From Pinguiococcus pyrenoidosus (lineage: Eukaryota > Sar > Pinguiophyceae > Pinguiochrysidales > Pinguiochrysidaceae), in contig JAAMXY010004272.1 in the NCBI GenBank assembly GCA_019677205.1, positions 1 to 27,505 on the forward strand: a stretch of 27,505 nucleotides of DNA. The letters are read 5' to 3'. The translations under genes were made by a program, and so were the position numbers. The notes under the pieces are model-generated. The model saw nothing but the letters and a program-made list of their open reading frames with translations. It searched no databases and had not been told where the DNA came from. This document shows, in pieces, positions 17,325-26,681 of the stretch; the first letter of the stretch is position 1, and each line of letters starts with the position of its first letter.

Positions 17325-19143
17325 ATGAGCTGCAGCGATGTGCAAAGCGCCGATCGAGAGCTGCGGCGCTTTCGCGTGCAACGGCGGATGCGTGCCTATC
17401 TGCAGGCGCAGCGGCAGATCGCCCAGAGGGCGCAGGAGGCGCAGGTGATCCTCGCTTCTGCAGAGGTTTTTCTCGCTTTGGCGTCGAGTCTCACGCACTA
17501 CACTGCAGATTGCGCGGTCGCTGAGCGCGCCCAGCGTTCCCAATGAGCTTATCGATGCGCTGGATGCCGATGTACTCCCATTGTATACGCGCAGGAGCGC
17601 CTCGGAAGTGCCCACCTTGGCCATGCTGTGCATGGATCGCCTCGGAGCGCTGTTTTCTGCGGTGGCCAGCGACGCCAGCGACGAGCCAGAGGTCCTATAC
17701 TCTCTGCGACAACATCTGCAGCGGATACCGGCGCAGCAGCGCGAGAGACTGGCCCTCTCAGCCGCTTCTTGCGGTCAGCTGACCGACGCGGGCGTTGGCC
17801 TGCTGCTCTTTCCGGACCTCCGACACGTCAGCCTCCATGGATTTTACGGTGACGACGCGCTGAAGCAGGCTCTGAGCTGTGGGGAGCAGCTGGGCACGAG
17901 CATGGTGCCGGAGGAGGCGTCGGACGACGAGGAATGGGACTGGGAAAGCGATCCGGAGGACCAGCGAGGCTTCGCGGTCGAATGCCAGCTGCAGAGTCTG
18001 GATTTGGCGTCTCCTGAGCTGACGTTGAGCTGCCTGAGAGCGCTGGCGGCTCATCCGTGTGCTTCGCGCCTGCGGCATCTGAGCTTGCAGGGAGCAGCGA
18101 GAGGTCGAGAACCCGTCGGAAGCCTTTACCACCACGCGGGGAAGGACAACGGCGGCATCTTGGAGCACTTCCCCAACTTGCGCACGCTGTCGCTCAGCAG
18201 GAGCAAGTGGCTCGACGCCGCACAGCTCATAGGTCTTGCGGGCTTTGCGGGAGGCAAGCTCCCGCATCTTCTCGTCGTCGATGCGACGCTCAGCAGCGTC
18301 GACCGCGCGGCGGCGGCATCTGCTCTTCGAGCCTGGGTCTCCAGCGTCCTGCTGACGCCGTCCTTTCAGGAGGAAGACGGGAGCTGGGAGTCGCGAGGGT
18401 CGCACTGTCAAGCGGAGCAGATCAAGCCGCTTCGCTTGCCCCGCATGCATGTGTGGCGACGTCGAGAGGTGCCGGAGAGGGGCGCAGGCAATGGCAAGCC
18501 GCAGCACTTGGCCGGCCGCTTGAGCGCCGATGAGCTGTGGTGCGATGGCCTCCAAGTCACGCTGGTAAGGAAGCGCTGCGCTATGTTGCAAAGCGACAGC
18601 AAGAGCTCTGGTTTCTGGTCTCACCGTCGCCGCCCCGGTCGCGTCTTCGCGCATCAGGGATGGCGGAAGTTCGCGGTGCTGTACGGAAGGCCGGAGAAGC
18701 AGGAGCTGCTTGGATCCGCGCGCCCCAAGATGACAAAGAGCTTAGGACGGCAGTGTTTGCCGCCCTGGAACGTCGATGTGAATCCACGGCCAGCGGAGTA
18801 CTGGGCGTTTCCACAGAGCAGAGCGGAGCTGGCGGACCGGGCGTTGGCGGAGCTTGGGAAGGGGGACGAAGGCGGCGAGCAAAGCCGCGCAGGAGCGGCG
18901 ACGACGGGCGATGAAGGTTCAAGCTCGGACTTTCAGAGCGGAAAGAAGTGGTCGCCGCTCTTTTATGGCAGCATCCATGCGAAGGAAGTGCGCGGCGCGA
19001 AGGTGGCGATGAAGAGCGACAGAAGCGCGGAGGAGCTGCTGCTTGGGACCCGAAAGCAGCACGAGATTCGAGCGGGTGTGCGATTGAGGAAGACCGCAGA
19101 GACGGACTTGTGGTGGCGTCGGCCGCGGAACGATGATGTATGA
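17325..19143 (+). CDS. Leucine-rich-repeat-like protein
   Basis: Exon 1 is 17325-17444 (a helical Gln/Arg-rich start) and exon 2 begins at 17509, after a 64-nt intron. A second, in-frame intron is likely at 18565-18657 (donor CTG|GTAAGG, acceptor CATCAG|GG, 93 nt). With it the protein has 553 residues; without it, 584. Degenerate leucine-rich units are visible: LLLFPDLRHVSLHGF, LQSLDLASPELTLSCLRALA, SRLRHLSLQGA and HFPNLRTLSLSRSKWLDAAQ. These resemble the irregular repeats of ribonuclease-inhibitor-like proteins. An acidic insert (EEASDDEEWDWESDPEDQ) separates the first two. The C-terminal half contains GWRKFAVLYGRPEKQELLGS and PPWNVDVNPRPAEYWAFP, which I do not recognise. No signal peptide or membrane span is seen, so a cytosolic or nuclear scaffold is inferred. 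It starts 191 bp from the divergent gene on the other strand, across an AT-rich promoter. Confidence 0.7.
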
Positions 19144-19161
19144 TGATGCGGCATAGGCAGC

Positions 19162-19213
19162 AAAGGTCTTGACCAAAGTTCTTGACCAAAGGTCATGACC
19201 AAAGTTCTTGACC
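19162..19213. repeat. 13-bp tandem repeat x4
   Basis: Four adjacent units (starts 19162, 19175, 19188, 19201) alternate between AAAGGTCWTGACC and AAAGTTCTTGACC. Unit 3 contains the 10-bp palindrome GGTCATGACC. It begins 18 bp after the leucine-rich gene's stop codon and so probably lies in its 3' untranslated region. Confidence 0.88.
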
Positions 19214-19363
19214 ATCAATTGAGGGAGGGCAAGCGACACTTGCACGCCACTTGCACGACACTTGTGTCTGGCAGCGCACGTCTCAGGGACTCGACATCTG
19301 GCATCCCAAGAACCCACCGCTTGCAGCTTTCTGCTTTGGTCTTCTCGCCAGCAGACAGAAGAC

Positions 19364-19397
19364 GGAAGACCGCCGACGGGGGAAGACCGCCGACGGG
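19364..19397. repeat. 17-bp perfect tandem duplication
   Basis: GGAAGACCGCCGACGGG occurs twice back to back (19364-19380 and 19381-19397). It lies in the spacer upstream of the 300-residue gene. No function is evident. Confidence 0.9.
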
Positions 19398-19872
19398 AGA
19401 AGCGGGCCGAGAAGAAGGGCGGGAAGTTTCGACCTCCTGCCAGCGCTGACGTCATGAGCACCTCAGGAACTTCGAAGTCTTCGGCACATATGCTTAAACC
19501 CCGTATGGTTGCGTTCGACAACGGCTGCGTTCACACCGGATTCGAAAAATCGCCATGTCCTCATGTGTATCACAGCCAAGATACGAGAGGCAGCATTCCA
19601 AATCTAGACGCTCACGTAATCCAAGTACAGCATAGGAGTATACTGTATGATCTTTCTGCGGTTCAATTGGCCTGTGCTGTGCGAAGACAAAGAGAGCTGC
19701 ATCTCGAATTCCATCGACGAGTGCTGCGCGAATGGCGCGTCGCCGTCGAGCCAATTCTGGACTTCCCGATCATTTTCCTCGGCATGGACCTGATGCTTTC
19801 CAAGTTTAATGTCCGTTTGGTTCGTGGTCCCTCCCGCGCTTTTCCAGAAGTGCCGCGCCATCACACGCCACC

Positions 19873-21030
19873 ATGTCCACCCGGCGTATGGTCGAAGTGT
19901 ATGTGGAGATAAGCGGATGCCGGTACATGGTGGGCCCGGAGTCGGAGTTCCACCACAGCTTGATAGCGGAGGCGGCGCGCGGCGGCTTCCAACGCGTCGA
20001 GGAGGCCAAGGACTCCGGCCTGGACAGTTCGGAAGAGCGGCCCAGTCTCTTCTCTCGCTTCGGCCGCCTCACGCTCAAGCGCGGGAGTCAGCCGGCGGGA
20101 GAGGCGCAACCCGCGGAGGCGTCTGGCAAGAAGACTCTGCCGCGCAGTCCGCGGCGTCTTCTGCCGAAACCCAGCTACTCGTCCCTCACCAACAATGTGG
20201 TGTTGGACCGCTACGGCTTCGTGCGCCCCCTGCGCCTCTTCATCAAGACGGAGAACCTGACGACGCGTCCGACCATCCTCGGACAAGTGGAGGTGAGGCG
20301 CGCGGACGCGAACGGAGAGAGCGTCGCTGCCGCACCGGGAAAGACTGAGGGCTTCGGACGCAGGTCGAGGACACCATGGCGCTCATTCTGCAGGTGACGT
20401 CCGTGCCGGAGCTAGAGCTGTCGGAGAGCGACTTGGTGGTGCTGCGGGAGTGCCTCAACAGCGTGGAGTACTCGCCCATGGCGCTCTACATGGGCCATGG
20501 CGACACGCTCGATGTGGTCAATCTCATCTACACGGACTTCGGGATCTCCGAGCACCGCATCACGTGGCGCACCGGGCACTGCAAGATGGAGGTACTTGAA
20601 AGAATCGCGGAGACGAACGATACAAGCGCGCAGCTGCGAACGCAACTGCGAACGTGCGAGACATGGAAGGCCTCATGGCACACACGTCTCGCTGTGCCTG
20701 CAGATCTGGCTCAAGGATAGGAAAGCCGCGCAGGAGGATCCTTCGACGATCGAAGAGAGAACAGGGGAAATGAGGTGAGCCCGTGCCCCGGCAGCTCTGC
20801 TCGTGGACAGGTCAGAAGAGACGGCCTAACCCCAATCCGATCGCAGATGCGAGGCGATCTGCCCTGAAAGCGGAGAAAACGTGATCGTGGACCTCCGCGT
20901 GCGGGGGTCGCAGGTCAGCGTGACGGTGACCTTGGAGGATGGGGACCGCGCGAGTGCCCGGCGGCAGTCGAAGGAGCTGGATAGCCATTATCCGAATGAC
21001 ATCCACATCTTCGTCGCAGCAGCTCCATGA
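19873..21030 (+). CDS. Conserved-looking protein of unknown function, 300 residues
   Basis: Four exons are predicted: 19873-20292, 20364-20591, 20704-20774 and 20847-21030, with introns of 71, 112 and 72 nt. The start MSTRRMVEVYVEISGCRYMV has an ACC ATG context. I do not recognise the family. Residues 1-40 look like a small beta-rich segment. Then comes a Ser/Arg/Pro-rich linker (about 50-105), followed by an ordered region including VVLDRYGFVRPLRLFIKTEN. The middle exon contains a helical, acidic stretch (SESDLVVLRECLNSVEYSPM) and then VVNLIYTDFGISEHRI. The last exon ends with beta-like VIVDLRVRGSQVSVTVTLED and the tail SHYPNDIHIFVAAAP. There is no signal peptide or membrane span. Codon phase is preserved at all three junctions, and hydrophobic patterning continues across them, which supports a real gene. 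Confidence 0.68.
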
Positions 21031-21350
21031 GGTGAAGAGGGCACCAAAAAAAGCAATAAGCATGAAGATAAGAGAGTGACTTCAACGTGTGGATGATATT
21101 CTGGAAGCGTTTCCGCCCGGGATCACCATAGCAATTCAGCGGTATGTGATTGTGTAGTTGTCCTGAAGGGTTATGAGCATCCCAAGGCTTCCCTGCCGTC
21201 TTGCAAGCCAGCCAACGCAAGCAGAGAAGCAGTTATTGTTGGCGCCTTCTGTGCGTCCCGCGGCTCGTCGCTCGGCCGAGGTGCTTGCCTGCTCCCATCA
21301 GGGAGGCACAGCTCTCGCCTATCGCCATCCATCTGACCACGCTCCTTGGG
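21031..21350. other. Convergent 3' spacer
   Basis: This 320-bp interval lies between the stop of the 300-residue gene (plus) and the terminal exon of the nonaspanin (minus). It should hold both 3' untranslated regions. A short A-rich stretch (CACCAAAAAAAGCAATAAG, about 21041-21059) contains a near-AATAAA word. No gene is supported. Confidence 0.4.
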
Positions 21351-23551
21351 TTAGTCCACCTGTGTCGAGCAGCAACGGCATCAGGTCAGGGGCGGACTCG
21401 CCCTTCTTCCAAGATCGTCTCGGCATCGTCCTCTTCACCCAACTCACCTTGATGGAGGCGTAGATCTGAATGATGAAGAGCAGCGAGGAGATCACCCCGA
21501 TGAAGCCACACGCCAACGCCACCCCGAAGCTTGCGACCCCCATGTAGGTGAAGTAGATGAAGTAGGTCACGTACATGGACCCGTCCAACGTGCTGAAGTA
21601 CCAGATGCTGTACAAGAAGAGGTACAGCCCACAGGTCGCCGGCGTCAGGAACGCACGCCACCACCAGGCCCAGTTCTCCGACGTCAGCTGGAAGTACACG
21701 CAGAGGATCGCAATCTCTGCGCACGTGATCACCAGGATGGTGAACACGATCGCCAAGAACCCGAACATGTAGTAGTAGTTGTTCGCCCAGATGCTCCCTA
21801 TGGGTTTCATGCAGGAGGTGGGAAGGGTAAGAGCCGGCCAGCCTTCGCGCAGATTCGGACGGCATCAGCGAGGTTGGTACGGACCCATGATGAAGTAGAG
21901 CTCCGTGAAGCAGGATCCGAACGGAAGGAGGCCACCGACGAAGATCGCGAACCAGCCTTGAGCCAGGAGGGGCGCGGGCGGAATCTCACGCTTGGTCATG
22001 TTGATGCCCATGGGATACTCCCACTTGGGCTTCTTGTAGCCAAAGTACGACCCCAAGAACGTCAAGGGGACGCTGACGAAGAACCACAGGAAGATCAGCA
22101 CGAGAAGCGTCGTGAACGGTACTGCGCCCGTCGAATTGTACACGCTCAGCGTGACGTTCACCACCAGGAAGATCAGGAAAAGCGCGACAGGGAAAAGGAA
22201 CGCGGTCAGCAGTGTGTTGTACTTCCACGCCAGGCCCCCAAAGTTCTTGAAGAACACGGCCGATACGTAGCCCGCGACGGACGACGCGAGCACGTAGGTG
22301 AACAGCGCTCCAATGATGTACGAGCCGCGGTAGGCAGGACTGAGGAAGCCCATCGCCGCGAACCAGATCGTCACGAACATGCACACCAGCACCTGCGGAG
22401 CAAACGCCAATCAGAGCTAAGCGATCCTTCGGCCAGCACGGCACGGTGATCATCGACTTCCGTGTGGCACCTGGCGCACGAAGCGCCGCACCCACCTGAG
22501 CTCCCGACCCGAGAAGGACGCACAGCAAAAGCCGATACTGCTGGGGCGGGCGAAAGACATCTCCGTGCACCAGCTTCCACCCTCGATCTTCCTCCGCATC
22601 CGCCTTGTCCTCGTCGGTCGGCACGCGCGTGTAGCGATGGATGTCCTTGCGCAGCGAGCGCACCAGAATGAGGATGATCATGGTGCTCATCAGCACGACG
22701 ATGAGCAGCGAGTTGGCGATGCTGAACCAATGCACTTTGGCGCTCACGTTGCTCTCCAGGTACACATCCCAGCGGGACGCCCACTCGGTGTTCGACTCCT
22801 CAAAGTGCACGTCGTACGTGAAGATCACGGTCTTCGTCTTCGTGGTATCGAGCTTGAAACGAGACCACTCCGTCACCGAGGAATACGTGCCCGGGCAGTT
22901 CTTGAAGGCCGGTGCGTCGTTGGGGTCATAGGTCGTCCATCCCGGCGACGAGTAGAACTCGTGCAGCACGCTGTAGGGCTCGACCTTGAAGCCGACGATG
23001 CGGAAGCGCGCTTCGCGCACCTCGTGATACTGCAGCGTGATGGAGAAGTGATTGAAGAGGTATACGGAGTTCAACTCATCCTTGTAGCCGAGGGGGAAGC
23101 CCTTCTGGTAGCTCAGCGTCTTCTTGACCTCATCCTCGTCCGTGCCTTCGGAGTGCACCAGCGACGCGGCCGGCAGGTTGTCGACGATCCAGTGATTCAG
23201 GTAGTTCTCCTCGATGCGCTCGACGAAGTCGTTCTGCGCATTCACAGACAGGTCCTTCTTGCACAGGATCCTGCAGTCGTCGTTCTGCATGACGAAGATC
23301 TTGTAGTCGCTCTTCTCGATGCGCTCGCCGGAGAGAAACTCGCCGAGGTTGTCGTTCTCGTTGTGCAGCTTCTTCGGCTTGCAATACGCCAGGGAGTAGT
23401 AGTCGTACGGGAGCTCGGTTTCCGAGCTGGTCATGGCCGTGACCTTGAGATCGAGGATGTTCCCCGGCTCATAGTCCACAGGAGACACTCCCGGTAGGTA
23501 CGCGAGGGCGCTTTGGCACGTTGCGAGGAACAGCAACGCGGCTCTCATCAT
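21351..23551 (-). CDS. TM9SF/EMP70 nonaspanin (transmembrane 9 superfamily)
   Basis: This is a nine-pass endomembrane protein of Golgi/endosomes, involved in sorting of membrane cargo. The model is 23551-22496, 22392-21885, 21797-21448 and 21359-21351 (640 residues, normal for the family), with introns of 103, 87 and 88 nt. Residues 1-17 are a signal peptide, and the mature start YLPGVSPVDYEPGN is the family signature. The luminal domain runs to about 275 and TM1 is about 276-297. Then come a cytosolic loop (RYTRVPTDED), GWKLVHGDVFRPP, and eight further helices, with PAYRGS, NMTKREIPPAP, FGSCFTELYFIM and WANNYYYMFGFL all recognisable. The last coding exon is nine nucleotides, Val-Asp-stop. 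It completes the C-terminal ASIKVD, which matches the KxD/E COPI-binding signal of these proteins. Retaining the last intron would give a different 44-residue tail. Confidence 0.93.
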
Positions 23552-24286
23552 GCTGACGAAACTATAGAAGCCTTTTCAGACGTCTCCGCTACTGCGCAGC
23601 GCACCCTGCGCACGCTCTGAAGCTCACGACGAAAGAGTCGCGGAAAAGATGGTTCCGAATCGGGAGGCTCGGCGGTGAAGCGACTGGGGCCGTCTGGGGA
23701 AAAGAGGCGCGTAAAGCGTGTTCAAATCGATCTTTTCCGTTCTGTCTTTCGTGGGAAGTCGAGAACCATTTTGAAAGTTTATCCGGAAATGATTTTCTGA
23801 TTTTCATCAGCAAAGCAAGGTTTTGAAGAGTCAAATACGCAGATCCGATTTCGGTCGACTCGGTATTCTCGCACTTTTCGACACCATTTGGCAAAACATA
23901 ATATTTGAAAATAAACTACTCAAAGGCATTGGCTGGTGGAAACCTGAGATGTGAAAAACCTTGGGTTGGGACGGTGAACAGTGACCGATCATCCAACGGA
24001 AGCGTCCACGATCCAAGTCGCCAATCAGAGCGCAAGTGGTTGGCGGAATGCGCAAGTAAATTTTTCCTGCCCAATCACCTATCCGGCTTCGTCCAGCCGC
24101 TCTTTCCCAATTCTCAATCATCCCATGCTAGAGGCTCCACCCCCGCCTCAAAGTGCACGCAAATTCCGCAGCTGATCAGTCCTTCCGCGCCAAACCTCTC
24201 TCTCTCTCTCTCTCTTCTTTAAGCGTTTTGTGTCGGGCAGCCAATTCGCGCATCTTCCGCGCCGCGCACATCGAGGACTTGCAAAG
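23552..24286. promoter_or_regulatory. Divergent intergenic region (735 bp)
   Basis: This region separates the starts of the nonaspanin (minus) and the DUF4116-like gene (plus) and must hold both promoters. The right half has two CCAAT words (24021-24025 and 24071-24075), an inverted ATTGG at 23928-23932, and a CT microsatellite at 24195-24220 about 70 bp before the plus-strand ATG. The stretch 23750-23920 is AT-rich. Which elements are used cannot be told from sequence. No gene is supported inside. Confidence 0.45.
24195..24220. repeat. CT dinucleotide tract in 5' leader/promoter
   Basis: About a dozen CT dinucleotides, then a short pyrimidine run, lie 67 bp upstream of the DUF4116-like ATG. 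Pyrimidine tracts at this distance are common around transcription starts in TATA-less promoters, so this may mark the start region. Confidence 0.7.
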
Positions 24287-25139
24287 ATGGGTCAAGGCGT
24301 GTCGTCCAAGCTACTGACGTTGGGGGTGCTGGCGGGCGCTGGCGCCGGCGTGGGCGGCTTCCTGTTGCTGGATGGGCGGCTGCAGTTCGAGAAGAGTCGC
24401 GAAGCGAAGTTGTCCATGTTGGGCGCGCTGCTGGAGGCGCTGCTCAAGGTGTACGGCCTCGATAGCGCGTCGGAGGACAAGTGGAACGACTACGAGTTCG
24501 TGCTCAGGTACGAGACTTGCTGCTGCCGCGCGGTGGCGGAATCGCTGGCGTTCCCCTCCCTGGTCCGAAGGCGTTTGTCATATCCTGATGGCGTCCGAAC
24601 GGTTTAGCGCGGTGGAGAAGCAGGGCATCTTCCTTGGGAAAGCTAGCGATGCGCTGCGAGGCAACGTGGAGGTGGTGCTGGCCGCGGTGCACAACAACAT
24701 GCGGATGGCGTTCCCCTTCATCGCGCTGGATATGAGAACACCGTACTTCATCCGGGAAGTGGTGGCGGAGTCTCCGGGCGGCAGCGGCGCCAGACTCATC
24801 ATGGAGCGCCTCAAGGAGCAGCAGAGCGATCGGAGGAGCCGAGGACAGCCCGTGGACGAGGTGGCGGAGAGTGAGACGGTGGCCTTGGCGCTGCTGGACG
24901 CCTCCAAGGACAACATGGCGGCTGTGATCCCGGCTCTGGATGCATCGCTGCTCGCGGACCAGGAATTCATCCTGGAGGCGATGGAGTCGTCGGGTCTGGG
25001 CATTCTGGCCTTCGAGAAGGGGAACTTCCGCAACAGCTTGCCCTTCATGCGGGAGGCCTTTGACGTCAACACGGACGTGCTGGACTACGCGTCCGAGAGC
25101 GTGCGAGCGGCTTTGCTGAAGGAGTTGCGAGGTCAGTAA
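24287..25139 (+). CDS. DUF4116-repeat-like protein with possible myristoylation site
   Basis: Exons 24287-24507 and 24608-25139 give 250 residues (100-nt intron, phase 2). Several AG acceptors exist. Only TTTAG|C at 24607 keeps the phase and joins YEFVL to SAVEKQGIFLGKASDALRGN, which then reads as a repeat unit. DUF4116 units look like a helical 'day-by-day' repeat of the type F-x-L-x-A-V-x(n)-L-x-Y-A-S-x2-L-R. Visible copies are about 70-100 (YEFVLSAVEK...ALRGNVEVVLAAV), about 101-130 (weaker) and about 203-248 (EFILEAMESSGLG...VLDYASESVRAALLKEL). The function of DUF4116 is not known; it is expanded in several protists. The N-terminus MGQGVSSK fits N-myristoylation (Gly2, Ser6). Residues 9-28 are hydrophobic and Gly/Ala-rich, so membrane association is inferred. 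Confidence 0.8.
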
Positions 25140-25937
25140 GCGCTGCTTGCGGATGGATGCTTCCTAGGACCGCTCGGCTGGCCGTCTGCAGGTCCGTGGT
25201 AGACGGAGATCCCAAGCTGAAGAACTCGCGACTGACGACGGGAATCGAACGACACAGGCGGATAGAAGAGCCTTACAGATGCGCGTGTGCGTGAGTGCTG
25301 CGGCAGGAAAGCAGGCAGGACGGGAGAGCGCCGGCGCCAGATCAAGATCCACAGAGCAGCCTTGCCCGATGCAGCGCAGCCGCCAAGCTTGAGAATCCGA
25401 CGCGAGCATCTCAGTCTTTCTGCCTCCCTCTCCGCTTTTTATCCTTCTGGTCCTGAATTGTTCGGTCGAATGGCACGCAGGAGCTCGAAGCTTCATTGCT
25501 CGCCCACCTACCACCTACCGCAGCGCGTTGATTCCGCTTCACCCCTCTGCATTCCACATGGATGGCAAGCCTGTTTCCCCTCTTCGCCGCCGCAGTTTGC
25601 GTTTCCGCGCCGACCATCGTCATGCGGGCGCGCTCCTGCAAACGAGCAAAAAGAGAAATCTTTGGTCAAAAAATTCCATGACCTGGTCATTGACCTCATA
25701 TGCCCCGCCGCACGACCTGCGGCGCCACAAGTGCGCAAGGCTTCGCTTTAGCATTGTCCGGTCATCCAAGAGCCTTGCCTGGTGCAGGGTCGGAGGAAAG
25801 GGGGCGGAAACGTGCAGCGGCCGTCTTGAATTGGCATTTGACACCGTGTTCGCTGAATCCCCAGCTTCCTACAAGCGGGAGATCCCTCAAGAGCACTTGA
25901 TCTGCTGGGTTTCCGTCGCTTCTTGAAGCTGCTGACA
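25140..25937. other. Intergenic spacer (798 bp), no gene supported
   Basis: This spacer lies between two plus-strand genes. It presumably holds the 3' region of the DUF4116-like gene and the promoter of the SRPBCC gene. Open frames at 25287-25751 and 25528-25926 have no motif and a composition unlike the neighbouring exons. A 13-bp odd palindrome, ATGACCTGGTCAT (25678-25690), is flanked by further TGACC/GGTCA words. Confidence 0.4.
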
Positions 25938-26509
25938 ATGAGCATCATCCGTGGGCGGAAGATCATCCGCATCTGCACGGAGATCCGCATCGCAGCGACG
26001 GTGGAGAGCGTCTGGGAGCTCATGACTCGCCTAGATCGGTATCCGCAATGGAATCCCTTCATCACGCAGGTGCCGTTGCGGCCTCTGCATCCGCTGTAAG
26101 CTCTTTCTCATGCTGCGCACTGACGATGTTGTCATTCCCATAGGCAACCGCGGACGGAGATCCGCGTGTCGTGGGCACGTTGATGCAGTTCCAGCTGAAG
26201 AACAGCGACGCGTCGACTTGGCGCAGCACGGAGAGGGTAGCGATTGCTCGGCATCCCGAGCTAGACACGGCCACTGGCAGGAAGACGGCAGAGTGGATGT
26301 ACACCTACGAGGGTTGGCCGAGGAAGCTCCGGCTCCTCGGCACCCGGCGGAAGCAGGAGCTGCGGGAAGTGGAGGATGGCCGAGTGCTCTACATCAGTGA
26401 GATCATTTTCATGGGCATCGCTCGTCGCTTCGTGCCGCTAGACAGAGTGCTGGACGGCTTCGTCCGGCAGGCAGAGGCCCTGAAGGCCGAAGTGGAGAGG
26501 GCAGCTTAG
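25938..26509 (+). CDS. SRPBCC (START/polyketide-cyclase-like) superfamily protein
   Basis: Exons 25938-26069 and 26144-26509 (74-nt intron, phase 0) give 165 residues, the usual size for a single-domain SRPBCC protein. The N-terminal strand and helix read TEIRIAATVESVWELMTRLD and then RYPQWNPFITQ. This is the characteristic opening of the fold (V-W-x2-L-T-D-x2-R-Y-P-x-W-N-P-F). The second exon supplies the remaining strands and a C-terminal helix (RFVPLDRVLDGFVRQAEALK) that would close over the hydrophobic pocket. Such proteins bind lipids or other hydrophobic ligands; the ligand here is unknown. There is no signal peptide or evident transit sequence at this start. The chosen ATG is the only one in frame before the domain, but an upstream exon is possible. 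It is convergent with the lumen-protein gene, stop codons 172 bp apart. Confidence 0.82.
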
Positions 26510-26681
26510 TTACTCGAGCACTAGCCTAGCGTAGAACGCGCGGAAGTCCGCGCAGAGCTCTCCTCGACAATCGACGCGACGCCGCTGAGCCTTGCGTCTG
26601 GTGACCTCTCTAGATCGCTCTTGGTCGGACTCCTGCGAAACAAGAAAAGCGCGCTGCTTCCTTTCTTTTCCCCTAAGCAGC

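Larger units (their letters stand above)
19144..19872. other. Repeat-rich intergenic spacer (729 bp)
   Basis: This stretch lies between two plus-strand genes. It holds the 13-bp x4 and 17-bp x2 arrays listed separately and a short ACTTGCACG duplication near 19238-19258. Open frames on both strands cross it (the longest is plus-strand 19262-19912), but their translations look like random basic sequence with no motif. The promoter of the downstream 300-residue gene must be in the right-hand part. Confidence 0.45.

Noticed and set aside
19262-19912. 216-residue plus-strand open frame in the repeat-rich spacer
   Set aside because: No motif, crosses the 17-bp duplication, and overlaps the better supported start at 19873 in another frame.
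22565-23497. 310-residue plus-strand open frame
   Set aside because: It is antisense to exon 1 of the clearly identified TM9SF gene. Its Val/His/Arg-rich composition is a mirror of that codon usage.
25528-25926. 132-residue plus-strand frame just upstream of the SRPBCC gene
   Set aside because: No recognisable motif, no splice link to the SRPBCC frame, and overlapping frames of similar quality exist on the other strand.
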